Origin: Cylicocyclus nassatus
Taxonomy: Eukaryota; Nematoda; Chromadorea; Rhabditida; Strongylidae
Length of the DNA stretch: 64,000 nt
Assembly (NCBI GenBank): GCA_958299035.1
Contig: CATQJL010000112.1
Location: forward strand, 60,309,823-60,373,822
Reading direction: 5' to 3'
Shown piece by piece: positions 12,051-23,854 of this stretch. Position 1 is the first letter of the stretch. Every line of letters begins with the position of its first letter. A model generated the notes under the pieces. That model did no database searches. It saw only the letters and a program-made list of their open reading frames with translations, and was not told the DNA's origin. The position numbers and the translations under genes are program-made.

Positions 12051-14050
12051 TTAGTTGGTAACATAAGTCCTACATTCAATTTCTTATGAAGATAAGTCAT
12101 ACAGTTCATTTTCTTGATAGGGGTAGAGAGCACCGTTCGATAGAGCAGAGCAAGCTTTACAAGATGTTATGCAAAAGTCCGCACCAACGACCCACCGTAA
12201 CTTTGCATCCAAATTCTGAGTCGTGCTAAAGGCTCAAACAATCGCGAAAAATTTATATCTTCGCTCAAAAAATCCTACGAACCTCAAACTTGGTCATAAG
12301 AATTGCACACTGCATCAGACATTCATATGTACTATTCCTGTAATTTTCTCTACCCAGAAAATAAGAAAACGAAAGATTTCATGTTTATCTAAAAAGGAAG
12401 CTATGCTGTTTTCAATCATGTATCGTATACTACAATCCCCTGGAAAAGTATAGCAGAAAGCTTTCCTAAAGCCTTAATATTCAAGTAATAATGACTTTAG
12501 CATGGAACACTCGAATGAGGAGAGGTAAGTTCGGTAATGAAAACTAGGGCCCGTGGAAAACTGAAAATCTACATTGTACACCTATGAGTTGGTAATGGTT
12601 GTAAAGAAAGTTCCAGGGCGGTTGCGATTTTTTTTCAAGTCGAGCAAATTGATACTTTTTAGAGCTGCAAATTTCGCTGCAAAAAGAATTTCGTCTACAA
12701 AATATATTTGTCGTGCTGGCTTTTCAGCACCTCATACCAGTCCACTAGCATGCGCAGAAGAGAGAAAAGTCGACGCGAATAGTGGATTATTTGTGCATGA
12801 TTATCTCAGGCAGAATAATAGCTGAAGACCCCAGATGCTGTAGTTATATACTGGGGCTGTCATGAGGACCATTTATTTTTTGAGGAGTCACCTGCAAAAA
12901 ATTTTTTTTCCAGAAAGTTTGAAAAATCGACCATTCTTTGCCCCCAAAAATGCACCATTTTTCGCGTAAGTTACTTTGAGGTCTTTTCGTTCTGCACACG
13001 GCGGACCAAATCTTTGATTACTGCGAACATTGTTGAAGTAATGCTTTGCACATTTTTTGGACCCATCATCCAGGCGCGGCGATCCCTGCAGAAACGACGT
13101 CAGCTGCGAAAAGAGTTGCAGTCAGAGGCATTCGACAGCTTGTAATATCTGAGCACAAATCGCAAAACTCGAGGAGTGCAGCTACGGATGAGCAGTGAGC
13201 AGACTCCTCATTAAGAACTCTCATGATTTGGACGAAATTTCTCGAACTGCACCAAAAAATGGCCGTAGGAAGAGAAACTGTGAAATTTTCATGGTTGGAA
13301 AGATTTCCTTTTTTGATGTGCAGACCAAACACTTCTTCAGTAATTTCTGAGCACAAATCGCAAAACTCGAGTGCAGCTACGGGTCAGAAATTAACAAATT
13401 CCTCAATCAGATCCCCATGATTTGGACGAAATTCTCTGAATTGCACAAAAAAACGTAGGGAAAAAATTGTGAAATTTTTGTGGTTGGAAAGATTTCCCTT
13501 CTTAAGGTGCAGATCAAACACGTCTTGGCATCAATAGAAATCAGGAGCGTTATTGAAAAGTTTGCACTTCGCTCTACTGAACACTATAAAATATATGGTG
13601 TCAAAGTCCGTCGACCGCCAAAAAATGCGTTTAAACATGAAAGTTTTAAAAGTGCCTTAGAATTTTCTTTGCAACCTAATAGTACACAATCACTTAAGTG
13701 AAAACAGCATAACTTTTTATTTTCTCGTTTTCTAAATGAAGAGGAAATTCAGAAACGGTGCATACGAGTGCTTGATGTAGTGCGCAATTTTTGTGAGGAA
13801 GTCGGAGACTCGTAGAATTTTTTTGTAAAGAAATGAAGATATGAATTTTTCGAGAATTTCGAGCCTTCAATATGAACACGGATTTTGGTACAAACTTACA
13901 ATGGGTCGAATTTAATGCAAACTTTTTGCGGACCCTCTTGTAGAACTTGCTTTGCTCTATCGAATGGTGCTCTGGATCTCTATTGAAAATGTTAACTTTA
14001 TGAATGATCGCTATAGGAAATTGAAGTGTATCAAAAATTACACAATTTAA
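12051..14050. mobile_element. Mariner-type palindromic element G, split by other repeats
   Basis: The left arm (12051 to about 12460) and right arm (about 13690-14050) are inverted copies of one sequence, each containing the shared internal motif (12139 and 13941). They are also homologous to the arms of element E at 40524-41475. The ends are TA-flanked: TTAGTTGGTAACATAAG on the left, and TTAAATTGTGTAATTTT in reverse complement on the right. The central 1.2 kb is unrelated to E and includes a two-copy tandem repeat, so the palindrome has been split by later insertions. Confidence 0.65.
13145..13530. repeat. Two-copy tandem repeat, about 200-bp period
   Basis: CTGAGCACAAATCGCAAAAC occurs at about 13148 and again at about 13347. 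CATGATTTGGACGAAATT and GGTTGGAAAGATTTCC likewise recur with the same spacing. The open frames over these copies are by-products of the repeat. Confidence 0.8.
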
Positions 14051-14244
14051 TAGTTTATATCAATGTAACTGGCTAGGAAGAGGAGTAATAGCACGAACTG
14101 GCTTGAAAGCTAGAAAAATTGTGAGAATTTTTGACGCACACTCGAGGCAGCTCGAAACTGCCACTTCCTAGAACAAACCGCGTGGATGCTAGACCGCAAT
14201 TATGCGTTGTGGATACCTATGTCGTTCTGCAATGGCTTCTAATC

Positions 14245-14267
14245 NNNNNNNNNNNNNNNNNNNNNNN
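14245..14267. other. Assembly gap (23 N)
   Basis: A run of 23 undetermined bases marks an assembly gap whose true length is unknown. Confidence 1.
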
Positions 14268-14634
14268 CTCACCACGCGATGCTGAACATCACAAATGAAT
14301 CGCAAACTGCTCCATGTAAGATCGGTAATTTTGAGAAGAAAAATTTTTTCGCAAAGGAACACCCGCGAATTTGAATGTATTACTGATTTGTTTTGGCTTA
14401 ATAGTCGTCATAAGGATAATAGTCACTTTGAGCTACATTTCCGTGTAAAACCTTTCAAATTTCAAGGTAAAACTTTGCCAAGTCGACTATCTAAACGATC
14501 ACCACTTTTTGGCGCTGTTTTCGCAAAAAAGCGCTCAAAAAGCGAACTTTTTGAGCACTTTTTGGGCTAGAATTCATGGGGAGCAGGTTTACTTGGCAGG
14601 CAAATCATGGCTTTGCAAAACGTCGAATTAGCGA

Positions 14635-14735
14635 CCTAGCTTTGCTTGCCAAAAGCAGAGTGGTCCCATTTGAGGCGCAAATTTTGAAAGACTTTCTTAT
14701 CGAACCGGCTCGTCCTTGTGCATGGTGAACCTACA
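14635..14735 (+). repeat. Dispersed repeat R2, copy 1
   Basis: It matches 39533-39625 in the same orientation. Landmarks are ACCTAG-TTTGC-TGCCAAAAGC, then TTATCGAACCGGCTCGT and CTTGTGCATGGTG. It continues into R3 downstream here but not in the second copy, where a CAGGG-type end follows. Confidence 0.75.
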
Positions 14736-14762
14736 TACTGGTGTGATATGTTGTGCAAAATT

Positions 14763-14862
14763 GTAGCACGATAGCTTGGCTACAACTCATTCTATGAACT
14801 TCGTGACAGACAGACATACACGCACATGGACAGACAGACGGCCTTAACGCTTTATTATAAGT
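14763..14862 (+). repeat. Dispersed repeat R3, copy 1
   Basis: It matches 55243-55345. Both copies read TAGCTTGGCT, then GTGACAGACAGACATACAC and GCTTTATTATAAG. The short GACAGACA tail followed by a TTATAAG end resembles the 3' ends of many LINE/SINE-type retroposons, but the class cannot be fixed from the sequence. Confidence 0.7.
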
Positions 14863-14889
14863 CACGATCTCTATCGCATGGACAACATG

Positions 14890-15071
14890 TAGCGATGTAC
14901 TGGTTTGAGACTGAAAAGTATAAACAAATCATAACCCTGATCAGATCGGATCAGAAAGAAAAAGCGCTTGATCTGCTAACAACTGAAGCGAATAATTTGT
15001 CTATTGCGGTAAACAAGCTTCAACGTTGGATCGGTGTCTTGAAGGAGGAATTTCCGAGCGAACAACATTAG
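14890..15071 (+). CDS. Candidate terminal exon, unknown protein
   Basis: An open frame starting ATG at 14895 and ending TAG at 15069-15071 encodes about 58 residues of charged, probably helical sequence (it begins MYWFETEKYKQIITL and ends KEEFPSEQH). A weak acceptor (ATGTAG) lies at 14884-14889, so it may be a last exon. Repeat R3 lies immediately upstream, and I found no upstream exon. Composition is more protein-like than neighbouring frames, but I recognise no family. Confidence 0.4.
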
Positions 15072-15284
15072 CCTAGTTGCGGAGTTTGTGGAGGGAGGAA
15101 GGAAAATTTGAGCTTAAATGCTAATTCATTACAATTACATTACATCAGCACCATTGGGGTTTCCAGCCCGTTTTGCAAGTGCTCTGAAAACATTTTTAAA
15201 AAGTTGCGCAAATTCCTTTTTTAACAGTTGTTAGGACAGTACATGCTCATGTCAGTCTCGCGAAAAAGGTGCTGGAGAATTTGA

Positions 15285-15730
15285 AGGCAGTAAATCGGCA
15301 GAATGAGACCCGTGACAAAACAAGGTCACAGGGTAGGAGCCCCCATATGGAACCTATCGGCCAAAGTCCGATCTTTCTCTGCCACTTCTAACCCCCGGAA
15401 TTTCAAAGCGAAAGCAGCGCTCATCTCTTTTCCTCTCCGAACCCGCCCTCCCCATGGACGAGTGAACGCGAAGCCCGTCACGACGAAGACGCAGAGTCGC
15501 TGCGGGACCTCATGCTTATAGCATTGCGGCTAGCGCTTTGACCGCGGAAGACACTCGTCCATGGGGTGGGCGGGTTCGGAGAGGACGGGAGATGAGCGCT
15601 GCTTTCGCTCTGAAATTCGGGGGTTAGAAGTGGCAGAGAAAAATCGGACTTTGGCCGATAGGTTCCATATGGGGGCCCCTACCCTGTGTCCTTGTTTTGT
15701 CACGGGTCTCATTCTGCCGATGTACTGCCT
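15285..15730. mobile_element. Foldback element, 446 bp, TTGA flanks
   Basis: Arms of about 180 bp (15285-15465 and 15548-15730) are near-exact inverted copies, starting AGGCAGTA and ending TACTGCCT, with an 80-bp loop. The flanks at 15281-15284 and 15731-15734 are both TTGA, a possible 4-bp target duplication. Frames on both strands across the arms translate to the same peptide (including KQGHRVGAPIWNLSAKVR), as expected for inverted copies. The superfamily is not identified. Confidence 0.85.
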
Positions 15731-15734
15731 TTGA

Positions 15735-18128
15735 GTTTGTTCCCAAGCACTGCTTTCTAAGTGCTGAAAATCGAACAGAAAGAGCGAAGGTGGAGATAAT
15801 ACGAAACATTGTCGCGTTTTATTATGGATGTTATTATTAGTCGTCATATTAAGTTTTGTTATTTTTTCTTCGTACATCTAAAAAATCCAAAATTTGGCGA
15901 AGTGTTATGTTTGGATTCAAAGAAGGGTCAGTGCTGTCTTTCCTGGCATTGCTGTTACCATTATGGACCCTAGGTACAAAAATTAGAGCAGTGTAAGGCC
16001 CTTTACTCAATTTTTTTCTTTTTCAGAATTCTCTTTTTCTTGTTTTTGTATATTTTTAAATCTTTTATAAATGAGGGCATCTTGGCTAATATAAACGCAG
16101 TGCAAAAGTTCAAGCTTTTTCGCGGTGCGAGTTGGTTTCTAAGGATTCAAAAATATGTATATAGGAGATTCAAAAAAACCTACTTTTTCATGCGTGACTT
16201 GTTCATATAAAAAATAACAGTCTTTCTAAATGTGAAAACTTACAAAAAAGTCTTGGAAAAAGTTTTTTTTGAACGTCAACAACTAGATCATGACATAATA
16301 TGCATGCACGACCAGTTGCGGCCCGAATTTTTTCGTGCTGGGGGAGGGCTAAAAATTTTTTTCAATAAAGAGCCAGAAGAGACATGGGCCCGTAATAAAC
16401 CCCCATCAGGGCAACTCTCTTGAAGCGGACCGCAGGTGATCTCATCGCGCCTCAGCACATTGCCAGGGGAGTGATTGATTTGGAACAGATCACTTACTCT
16501 GGACGTCCGCGTTTTCAAAGGTGGAACGTTTCTGCCATTCGTGCATTAGTAGCCGAATGGATAAGATAAATGCGTTTCCAGCGGCAAAGCCGTGTTTCGC
16601 GTCCGGCTAGCTACACATTTTTTGCTACTTGGCCTGGCGACCTTTGATAGCGGCCGTTATCAAAAAATGATGATAGCAGCTATCAAAGTTGTCACCTAGC
16701 AAACAACAGCATAAAATAAGTATACAATAATTTGGCACTCATAAGAAGAAAAATTAACTTAGCGAAAAACGAATAAAAAGATAAAATTACCTTTTTGTCA
16801 TCTGAAGCGGTTTTTCCGTAAAAAACGTGTATCATTTGTAAGAAAAATGCAAAAAAACCCTTTTTTCGATTCCGTCGCGCAATCAGCTGTTCATCGATCC
16901 TCACTCACTTAGGCGCCCGAAATTGTGCAGTTTCCGAGTTTTGCACCGCAAAAGAACGTCAGCTGCGATCTTTCATAAGTTACTCGGGAGCAACTTACGG
17001 AGATTTTCTCTGTGCTCTCCTCTTTAGCACAGTATTTACCTTATGTCGTCGCCCGGCTCATCTCCGATGACTCGTTCGGGAGCTGATCTCCCTGCCTGGC
17101 TTCATCTGAAGTTCACCTGTAGGGTGACCTTGCATACTTACACCACGGAAAAGTGGGCAGTCCTCATCTCACCCGACAAAGCCTCATATGAGCCCCTCAG
17201 GGGAAATCATCTCCCGTGACAGAGTTTTACTACGGGCCATGATGTTGGCCACGCCCTATGTAATATGCTGAGAAAACTCCTTTTTTGCGTAATTTTTGCT
17301 TAAATAACGCCTTTGGGTACGAATAGTTTGTAGGATTTTAAGACATGAAAGACAAGCAGAAAAGCACGTTATATTGAGCGCCTAAAGGGACCATGTAAAT
17401 AGGTCAAAATTCGAGCTACCACCAAAGTAGTAAGTATAAGTTCAAGTGAAACACCGAATGTCGAGATCCAGTAGTCTAATTATTCTGCGCCAAAGCGTAA
17501 CCTTTTTCTGAGCGTAATCCAAAGTTCTGGCAAAATTTTCACAAACTTGCACAAAAACTAGATTCTCTCTAACTTTCCAGCTGTAACCTCTGCATGGTTT
17601 CGAAGAGGTACACAGAAGATCACACTAAGAAATTGTTTCATGCAAAATATATAAACAGAGTACATTCAAGAGATCAGAGTAAGCGGTCATTTCATGTTGA
17701 AAAAAGAGAATATGACTGAAAGTGTTTTTCTTTTGTGTCGAAGAATTTTATGAAAGTAGTTTTCTTGTTCAAAATGTTCTAGTCTACGACGAAAAGCAAA
17801 GATGCTTCTTGCTTTCCAAAAAAAGAAATCTTTGAAGCTGCCTATCAGATGTGCATTTCAGGGCATTTTGTGCACGGATCGGTGACTATTTGATAGGCCA
17901 TCAAGAAATTGTTTTCTTGGGTCGCAAAACGGGAAACTGTCAGAGGTATCTCAAGTGCTTAAAAGTCAGGGGAAAAATGAAGTGTAAAAAACCAATAGAA
18001 TACTCGCGCTCTTAGAAGACCATTATTTTTGTACTGCCAGATGGACCAAAAAGCGCATAATAAGTGTTTTATAACATTCAAAAAGTACTGAAATTTCGAA
18101 AAGAGATATATTTAGGAGTTGCATGGGT
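15735..18128. other. Unassigned stretch with weak repeat signals
   Basis: No gene could be supported. ATGGGCCCGTAATAAAC near 16384 and GTTTTACTACGGGCCAT near 17226 could be degenerate inverted ends of an 860-bp element. The segment from about 17960 to 18035 recurs directly at 20665-20735. Confidence 0.4.
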
Positions 18129-18736
18129 AGGCGCCGGCACGCGTTGGTTTGGAGGTGTTTAGAAAATAAAGTCCCCCATGACTTCGCGAAAATTTACGAA
18201 GTCCCTCTCGACGTGAAAATCAGTAGGGAAACCCTTATTCAACCAAAATAGCAACAAAAAAGCAAGAAAAGCGCATTTTGAGGTAAGTAATATAAAAAAA
18301 GCAGAAAAAACATTTCGAGTCGATTTAAGGCTCTGCCATTGGGTATAGTACCATTTCGATGCTACAGTAAGTTTCGATCCGCTTTAGGCGGAAATTGGAC
18401 TGGCGGGGGTCCGCCTCGCAACAGCTCGCGCCATTTTGCAGCTACAGTATATCATGTCGTGCTGAGAACCCATGTCTGCGTCTCTTCAATCTCCTTAGTC
18501 TTTGCTTGACAAAATGCCAGCGCTATGCGCTCGCGAAGCCTCCAGCGATGCGCATGCGCTGCTCCATGTAGAATGTCTCGCCTAATCCGGAATGAAAGCG
18601 ACTGTAGGAATGTCGAGAATCTCTTAGGCCAACCAAATCTGCAACCTCAACAATTCTGCGATGCATTTTTCGCCACATATTTCAAAGGACACCGCAAGTG
18701 ATTGGAGCGTAGTATCTATCAACGCGTAGAATTATA

Positions 18737-19865
18737 TTAGGTTGTTGCAAAAATAATGCCCGTTTTTCTTGGCCTATATTCCAAACAACTTTTCCATCAA
18801 ACTTCCTTTTACGATATAGTATCTGCACATAATTAGAAAGCTCTCACCATGTACTTTCTAATGGTGGTGGAATTAAGTTGCTATCCTCATCGTGAGAATT
18901 TCACCAGCATTTTGCACTCCGCACTCAAAGTCAAAATTTCGCTGCTTTAAATCGCTTGGCCACAAAACAGGCGTAAATGAACGGAATCTTTTAAAAACAT
19001 AGCTACTGGATTGGTTGAAGATTGTTCACCTATAGCATGTTTAAGTAGATTTTTCGAAAATATCTGAGCCGAGAAATCGACGCGCCGAGATAGATACTCG
19101 TTGCTGACATTCTATGGGTCCAAAGTTTCTCATAATTTGGGCAATCGCCGAAGCTTCGCTCATTTCTGTATGCTTGAGGTCAGGACATCTTTTCTACAAC
19201 TTTCGCAGAAACACTTAGCTATTCAGTGCGCGAAGAATCCCAAGTTATCATAATTTGGCACTCAAGCGTACGCCAAATAGGCTCGAAAAAGTTAACATTT
19301 TTGAATTTTTTATCTTTTCTTTCAGCAAAGCTCCTTTTTTTGGAGTCTTTTGGGCAATCGCCGAAGCTTCGCTCATTTCTGTATGCTTGAGGTCAGGACA
19401 TCTTTTCTACAACTTTCGCAGAAACACTTAGCTATTCAGTGCGCGAAGAATCCCAAGTTATCATAATTTGGCACTCAAGCGTACGCCAAATAGGCTCGAA
19501 AAAGTTAACACTTTTGAATTTTTTATCTTTTCTTTCAGCAAAGTTCCTTTTTTTGGAGTCTCTTCTATACATGCGTAAACTCATGGCCTGCGCTACAGAA
19601 TAAGCTGGTTGCCAGCCATAAGAACAAAACTTGAAGGTAGTTGTAAGCTCTTAAAAGCGAGGTTTTTAAAAGAAAAAGTTTCAGTTTTTTGATACATGGT
19701 TTTCTTCCCTATTGCGATATCAGTACGAGAAGGTGCGCGCTAAATTATGAAAGGTTTGCTGTTTTTGATGGTCTTGACTGCATTCAAGAATATGAAGACT
19801 GAACGAAGTTATAACCTTCCAAAATGAAAATTTGCAAAACGGACATTATTTTTGCAACAACCTAA
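18737..19865. mobile_element. Mariner-type non-autonomous element A
   Basis: The inverted ends begin TTAGGTTGTTGCAAAAATAA and continue to CCGTTTT, with one difference over 29 bp, and TA lies on both sides (18735-18736, 19866-19867). TTAGGTTG-type ends with a TA duplication are established features of mariner transposons. There is no transposase frame. The middle holds a 213-bp tandem duplication. Confidence 0.9.
19141..19566. repeat. 213-bp tandem duplication inside mariner A
   Basis: Two adjacent copies start at 19141 and 19354 with GCAATCGCCGAAGCTTCGCT. They are almost identical, which suggests a recent duplication after the element inserted. Confidence 0.9.
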
Positions 19866-20392
19866 TACTACTTTTGACTCAAAAAAGGGAAGAGGCAACG
19901 ATTTGATCCGCTCTCTTCACTATATGATAGATTTTTTACCGTTCTAATCGTCCAAATCAAAAAGGTCCAAAACTTATGTGAACTCTCCGATATTCATGCT
20001 CCAAATCAACCCAGTTGGTTTGGTAGTTGGTCTAGAAACCAATAAATCCGAGAAGGGATTTTAGGACACGTAAGTTTTGGGAACTTTTTACATAACATAA
20101 TTTGGAGTAATATTGTATATTCATAGCCCAAATTCGGAGCCATGTGATTGTTTGTGCGCTTTAAACAAGCCATTTGTTTGTTTGAGTCTTGCGTTTGAAA
20201 TTCGCGCGCTTGCGAAGAACACGTTCAACTCGTGAAAAAGAACACGTTCAACTCGTGAAACCTGACATGTTTGTCGTGTTTTTTCGGCGCTTCCTCCAGG
20301 ACCTCATAAAAACGATGTCCCCGTTGCTTCTAACTCCAAAAACGAAGTCCAGTTTGACCACAAACCATCGGTGCCGGGCCCTGCGCATGGGT

Positions 20393-21187
20393 TGCTCAAT
20401 CTTGCTACCTTGGAATCAATTCAAAAGAGCAAATTTGAAGGTCAAAAACCATGAAAATGCAGCTAAGAACAAATTCGTAAATATTTCGGTCCGTTTTTTA
20501 GGACAAGCCATCAAACTCGGCTAGTGATAGCCTCAGACAGATAGCAATCCAATGCGCTTTATGTGATACTTTTTGAAGACTCGCATAGCACTTAACTGGA
20601 GTTTTGAGTTGGTGACAGCCGGAGAAGTTGCGCCTTTTGACCGTCTCCCGGTATCTTTAATGCTCAAAGTCAGGGGGGAAAAATGAAGTGTAAAAAACCA
20701 ATAGAATGCTCGCGCTTTCAAAAGACCTATTTTTGTGTCCTAGAGAAACGCGAATAAAGGATATGAGCTAATTTTTGTAGTTCAAATCCATAACCATGGC
20801 ATATATAAAGGATCTGAGCATGATGACGCTTAAGTGAATTTTGTATTAACAATTTTCATTACATAAGTGCTGATTTCGCAGTGGTTATACAAGAACTGAA
20901 TAAGATGACTTAGCCTTGTTTGATGTTAAGTGACGATTTCGTTGGCTGAACTTTGCATCTGAGTAATGCAAACCTGCATTTGAAATTCCAATGATGAAAA
21001 AATGACATTCTCTAATGCCCATTTTTATTCAGAGAAAATTCTTCTGAAATGGAAAATTAGTTATCCAACGAATGAAGTCAGCGCCGTTCCTACAAAATAG
21101 AGGGGGGATGTTGGCTTTACAAGAGTGTACAATACTGCTCAAAGAACGTGCAAAATTTCTAACACAAGATTCCCATTTTAGTGTTTA
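20393..21187. other. Non-coding stretch between mobile elements
   Basis: Nothing gene-like is seen. The part at 20665-20735 is a direct copy of 17960-18035 on the other side of the hAT element. Confidence 0.4.
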
Positions 21188-21905
21188 TGTTGCGGCTCGG
21201 TGGGTTCAGCACCCCCTTGCCTCGCTCGACTGCCAGTCTGCCCATCAACCTGCGCGTCCGTGCGCAATCTAAACCCAACAACGAGTAACAAAGATATATA
21301 TGTGCGATAAACGCAATATCACAGAACTACACCACTAGATTAGATAAGTTTATCTACACTACAAAAGGGAATTAACTGTAACAAGAAATATATCAAACCA
21401 CAAAACTACAAAAAAAAACAAGGGACTAGCTAGCCTCACTCCGGGTCACCGATAGTCACAAAACATCTCTCAACATAAGAAGTTCAGGGATTGGCCCCAG
21501 GGTCGACCGCATAACGCCTAGTCCTTCCGGAACGGTACAACTTCTCCACTACTCCCGCGATGATACTTCCTTTTCTCATCAGACGAACTTGGCGCGCGCA
21601 TGCGCTTACACTCAGAAAAGATCTATCGCTCAACCGCTATCCACAACAAAACCTCTTTTGCGGGAGCTCGCTAACTGCTGCCAAGATCCCCACAAGAAAT
21701 CGATAAGAGCGTTACATCAAACCAAGAAAGGGATAAGGCGCGTAAAGCCGTTGGCGCCGCCTTATATACGCCTTTTTTGGCAGCGAGTCAGCGGGGAGGA
21801 GTCCGAGCGCGAATACAAGAGGCGCGCCCGGCTACAGCGGCGAACGGCGCCACCGGCCGCTGTATCGGCTTGCATCGCGCTAGCCGCGAAAGTTTGCGCG
21901 ACATT
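21188..21905. mobile_element. Degenerate LTR related to the 26-33 kb retrotransposon
   Basis: It starts TGTTGCGGCTCGGTGGG, identical to the start of the right LTR at 32617, and continues with related sequence: CTCGACTGCC, and a GGGTCACCGAT block like GGGCTACCGAT. The likely end is GCGCGACA near 21904. No target duplication was found, so it is probably an old solo LTR or LTR fragment. Confidence 0.6.
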
Positions 21906-22357
21906 GATTCCGCAAATCACGCCAAGCAACGCATACCTTCCAGAATGAATATTTTCGAATATGATAAAGTACTGTAATCACCCCATCAAGGCGTTCTGAT
22001 ATAATGCGTTTCCGTGGTTCCACGAAACTGACAGAATGTCGCAAACTCTCGCAAATCCCGGAATGGATGTTTTATGAGTGGTATTGTAGGTTCAGACTTC
22101 TCGCAATAGAAGTAACATTACTGTGAAACGTTACCGATACCTAATCCGATATCAGCTCACTCAAAGCGATCGAGACAAAACTTAAAATGCCAGCTTTTAG
22201 GTTTTTTATACTGAAAGAAAATAGAGCAGATTTTGCCGAAATAAGTATATGACCTACCATCCCTTATCACGGAATTGCTTCTATCGTACTGCGCTTTCGC
22301 TCTATTCAGATATGCTTCTTTACTTGCGCCGTTTTTTATTGTATCATCAAACAGATG

Positions 22358-22826
22358 AAACTTTGCAGCTGACAAGGGAATGGTCAGAAGTCGAAGTGGC
22401 CGAACCAAAGGAGCTGTATATCATTGGATGCAGTATAAAACGCTGACTTCGAATCTGTCTTCCTTACCTGCTTATCGCTTTGTGGACAAAGCTACAAGCG
22501 GTTTTATTGTGAAAAAAAATCATACATAAAAACAGCGAAATTGAGCACATTGGTGCACTTTCAGCTCAGATTCTGGCTTTAAAAATTTGAAGTAAGCTAG
22601 CTGCATGTTTTGGTTCAGCATTAAGGCGAACGTGGCTCTGCACGGCTAAATTTTCAATTTCACGCATAATTTCTTAACAAAATAATGGTCTTTAATGGCT
22701 TATAGCTTCGTACAGAAAAGCGATAAGCAGGTAAGGAAGACAGATTCAGAGCTTCATGCTGCACCTAATGGTATGCAGCTTGTCTGGATTGACCACTTCG
22801 ATTTCTGACCATTTCCTTGTGAGCAA
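22358..22826. repeat. Foldback repeat, about 130-bp arms
   Basis: 22358-22490 and 22706-22826 are inverted copies. The clearest block is GTCTTCCTTACCTGCTTATC against its reverse complement. No target duplication was found. Confidence 0.75.
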
Positions 22827-23036
22827 CTAATCGGCAGTCGTTTTTACGGAATTGATATCATAAAAAGAAATAATATTGAAAAAAAAAGAAAATCAAGAAA
22901 GAAATGATAGCATTGTAAATAGTGGAAAACAAAAGTGAAAGAAAAAAGAAGCATGGTTACAAACATTACAAGAAAGAAAGAAGCTATGCTCAAGTTTTTT
23001 TTTTAAATTGGGTAACTAGAATAATTATAAAAATTA

Positions 23037-23847
23037 TTAGGTTGTCCGGAAAATAATGTCGCTTTTTATTTTAACATGCAAAATCGTAGCAGGGTGGGTA
23101 CGAAAGTAAGTAAATGGGGCTCGAACCGATAGATCAAAACAAGCTCTACAAAATGAAGCACGAGCCTTCGCGCCAGATTTGATTTGCGTGGAGTTTGGAG
23201 CCAAATTTCACAAGGCACTAAAGATCTTTAAAAAACGAAAAAAATTGTATCTCTGTTCAGAAAAGCCTTGAGAACCCCTAACTTGCGCATGGACTTACTA
23301 TACGAGACCCCTCGTATGCACATTTCGCGGTATTTTCATGGCTGAAAATTGAGAAAACGAAGTTCGACACATTTTTGCCAAAACAATCCTGAGCTTCTCT
23401 CACATGGGTGATTCTGTAGCATGAACCTTTAGGAGTATAACCATGAATTTTCAGCTTTAGACAAGCGCTAGTTTTCGAGAAAAATCAAATTGTTTGCAAA
23501 AAACCCGAAAAAACGACATATTTTCACTTATGACCTATTTTTATTTCTCGTACTCTAGCCAAGAAAAAATACCACAAACTATGCAGGTGAATGTCTAGTG
23601 TAAAGAGTACATGCCTGTGCAAATTGGAAATCCATAGGACGTCTATGAACCGAGATATGATTTTCTGGATATTCAAAAATTTTTACATTTTTACATTCGA
23701 ACTTCAGGTGGAGCACGATTTCCGCATAGTTTTGTAAACTATCTTGTAGAGCTTGCTTTGCTCTATCAAATGACACCGCATTCGCTATTTTTTGTGGTCA
23801 TTCTGTGGCGGTAGGTGCCATGCGATATTATTTTCCGGACAACCTAA
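23037..23847. mobile_element. Mariner-type non-autonomous element B
   Basis: The ends are TTAGGTTGTCCGGAAAATAA, inverted, and flanked by TA (23035-23036, 23848-23849). The shared internal motif occurs near both ends (23129 and 23742, the latter AGAGCTTGCTTTGCTCT). No transposase frame exists in 811 bp. Confidence 0.9.
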
Positions 23848-23854
23848 TAATATA

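Larger units (their letters stand above)
18129..20384. mobile_element. hAT-type element 3, interrupted by mariner A
   Basis: The 8-bp sequence GCATGGGT occurs at 18121-18128 and 20385-20392, exactly flanking AGGCGCCGGCAC on the left and GTGCCGGGCCCTGC on the right. Removing mariner A and its TA duplication leaves about 1.1 kb with no transposase frame. The nesting shows that the mariner element is younger. Confidence 0.8.

Noticed and set aside
15303..15877. Frames with the same peptide on both strands
   Set aside because: They are explained by the inverted arms of the foldback.
16549..16615. tRNA-like sequence (GTAGCCGAATGGATAAGATA...)
   Set aside because: A TAGCCG/CGGCTA pairing and a D-loop-like segment exist, but there is no seven-base anticodon loop and the B-box is poor. 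At most it is a tRNA-derived relic.
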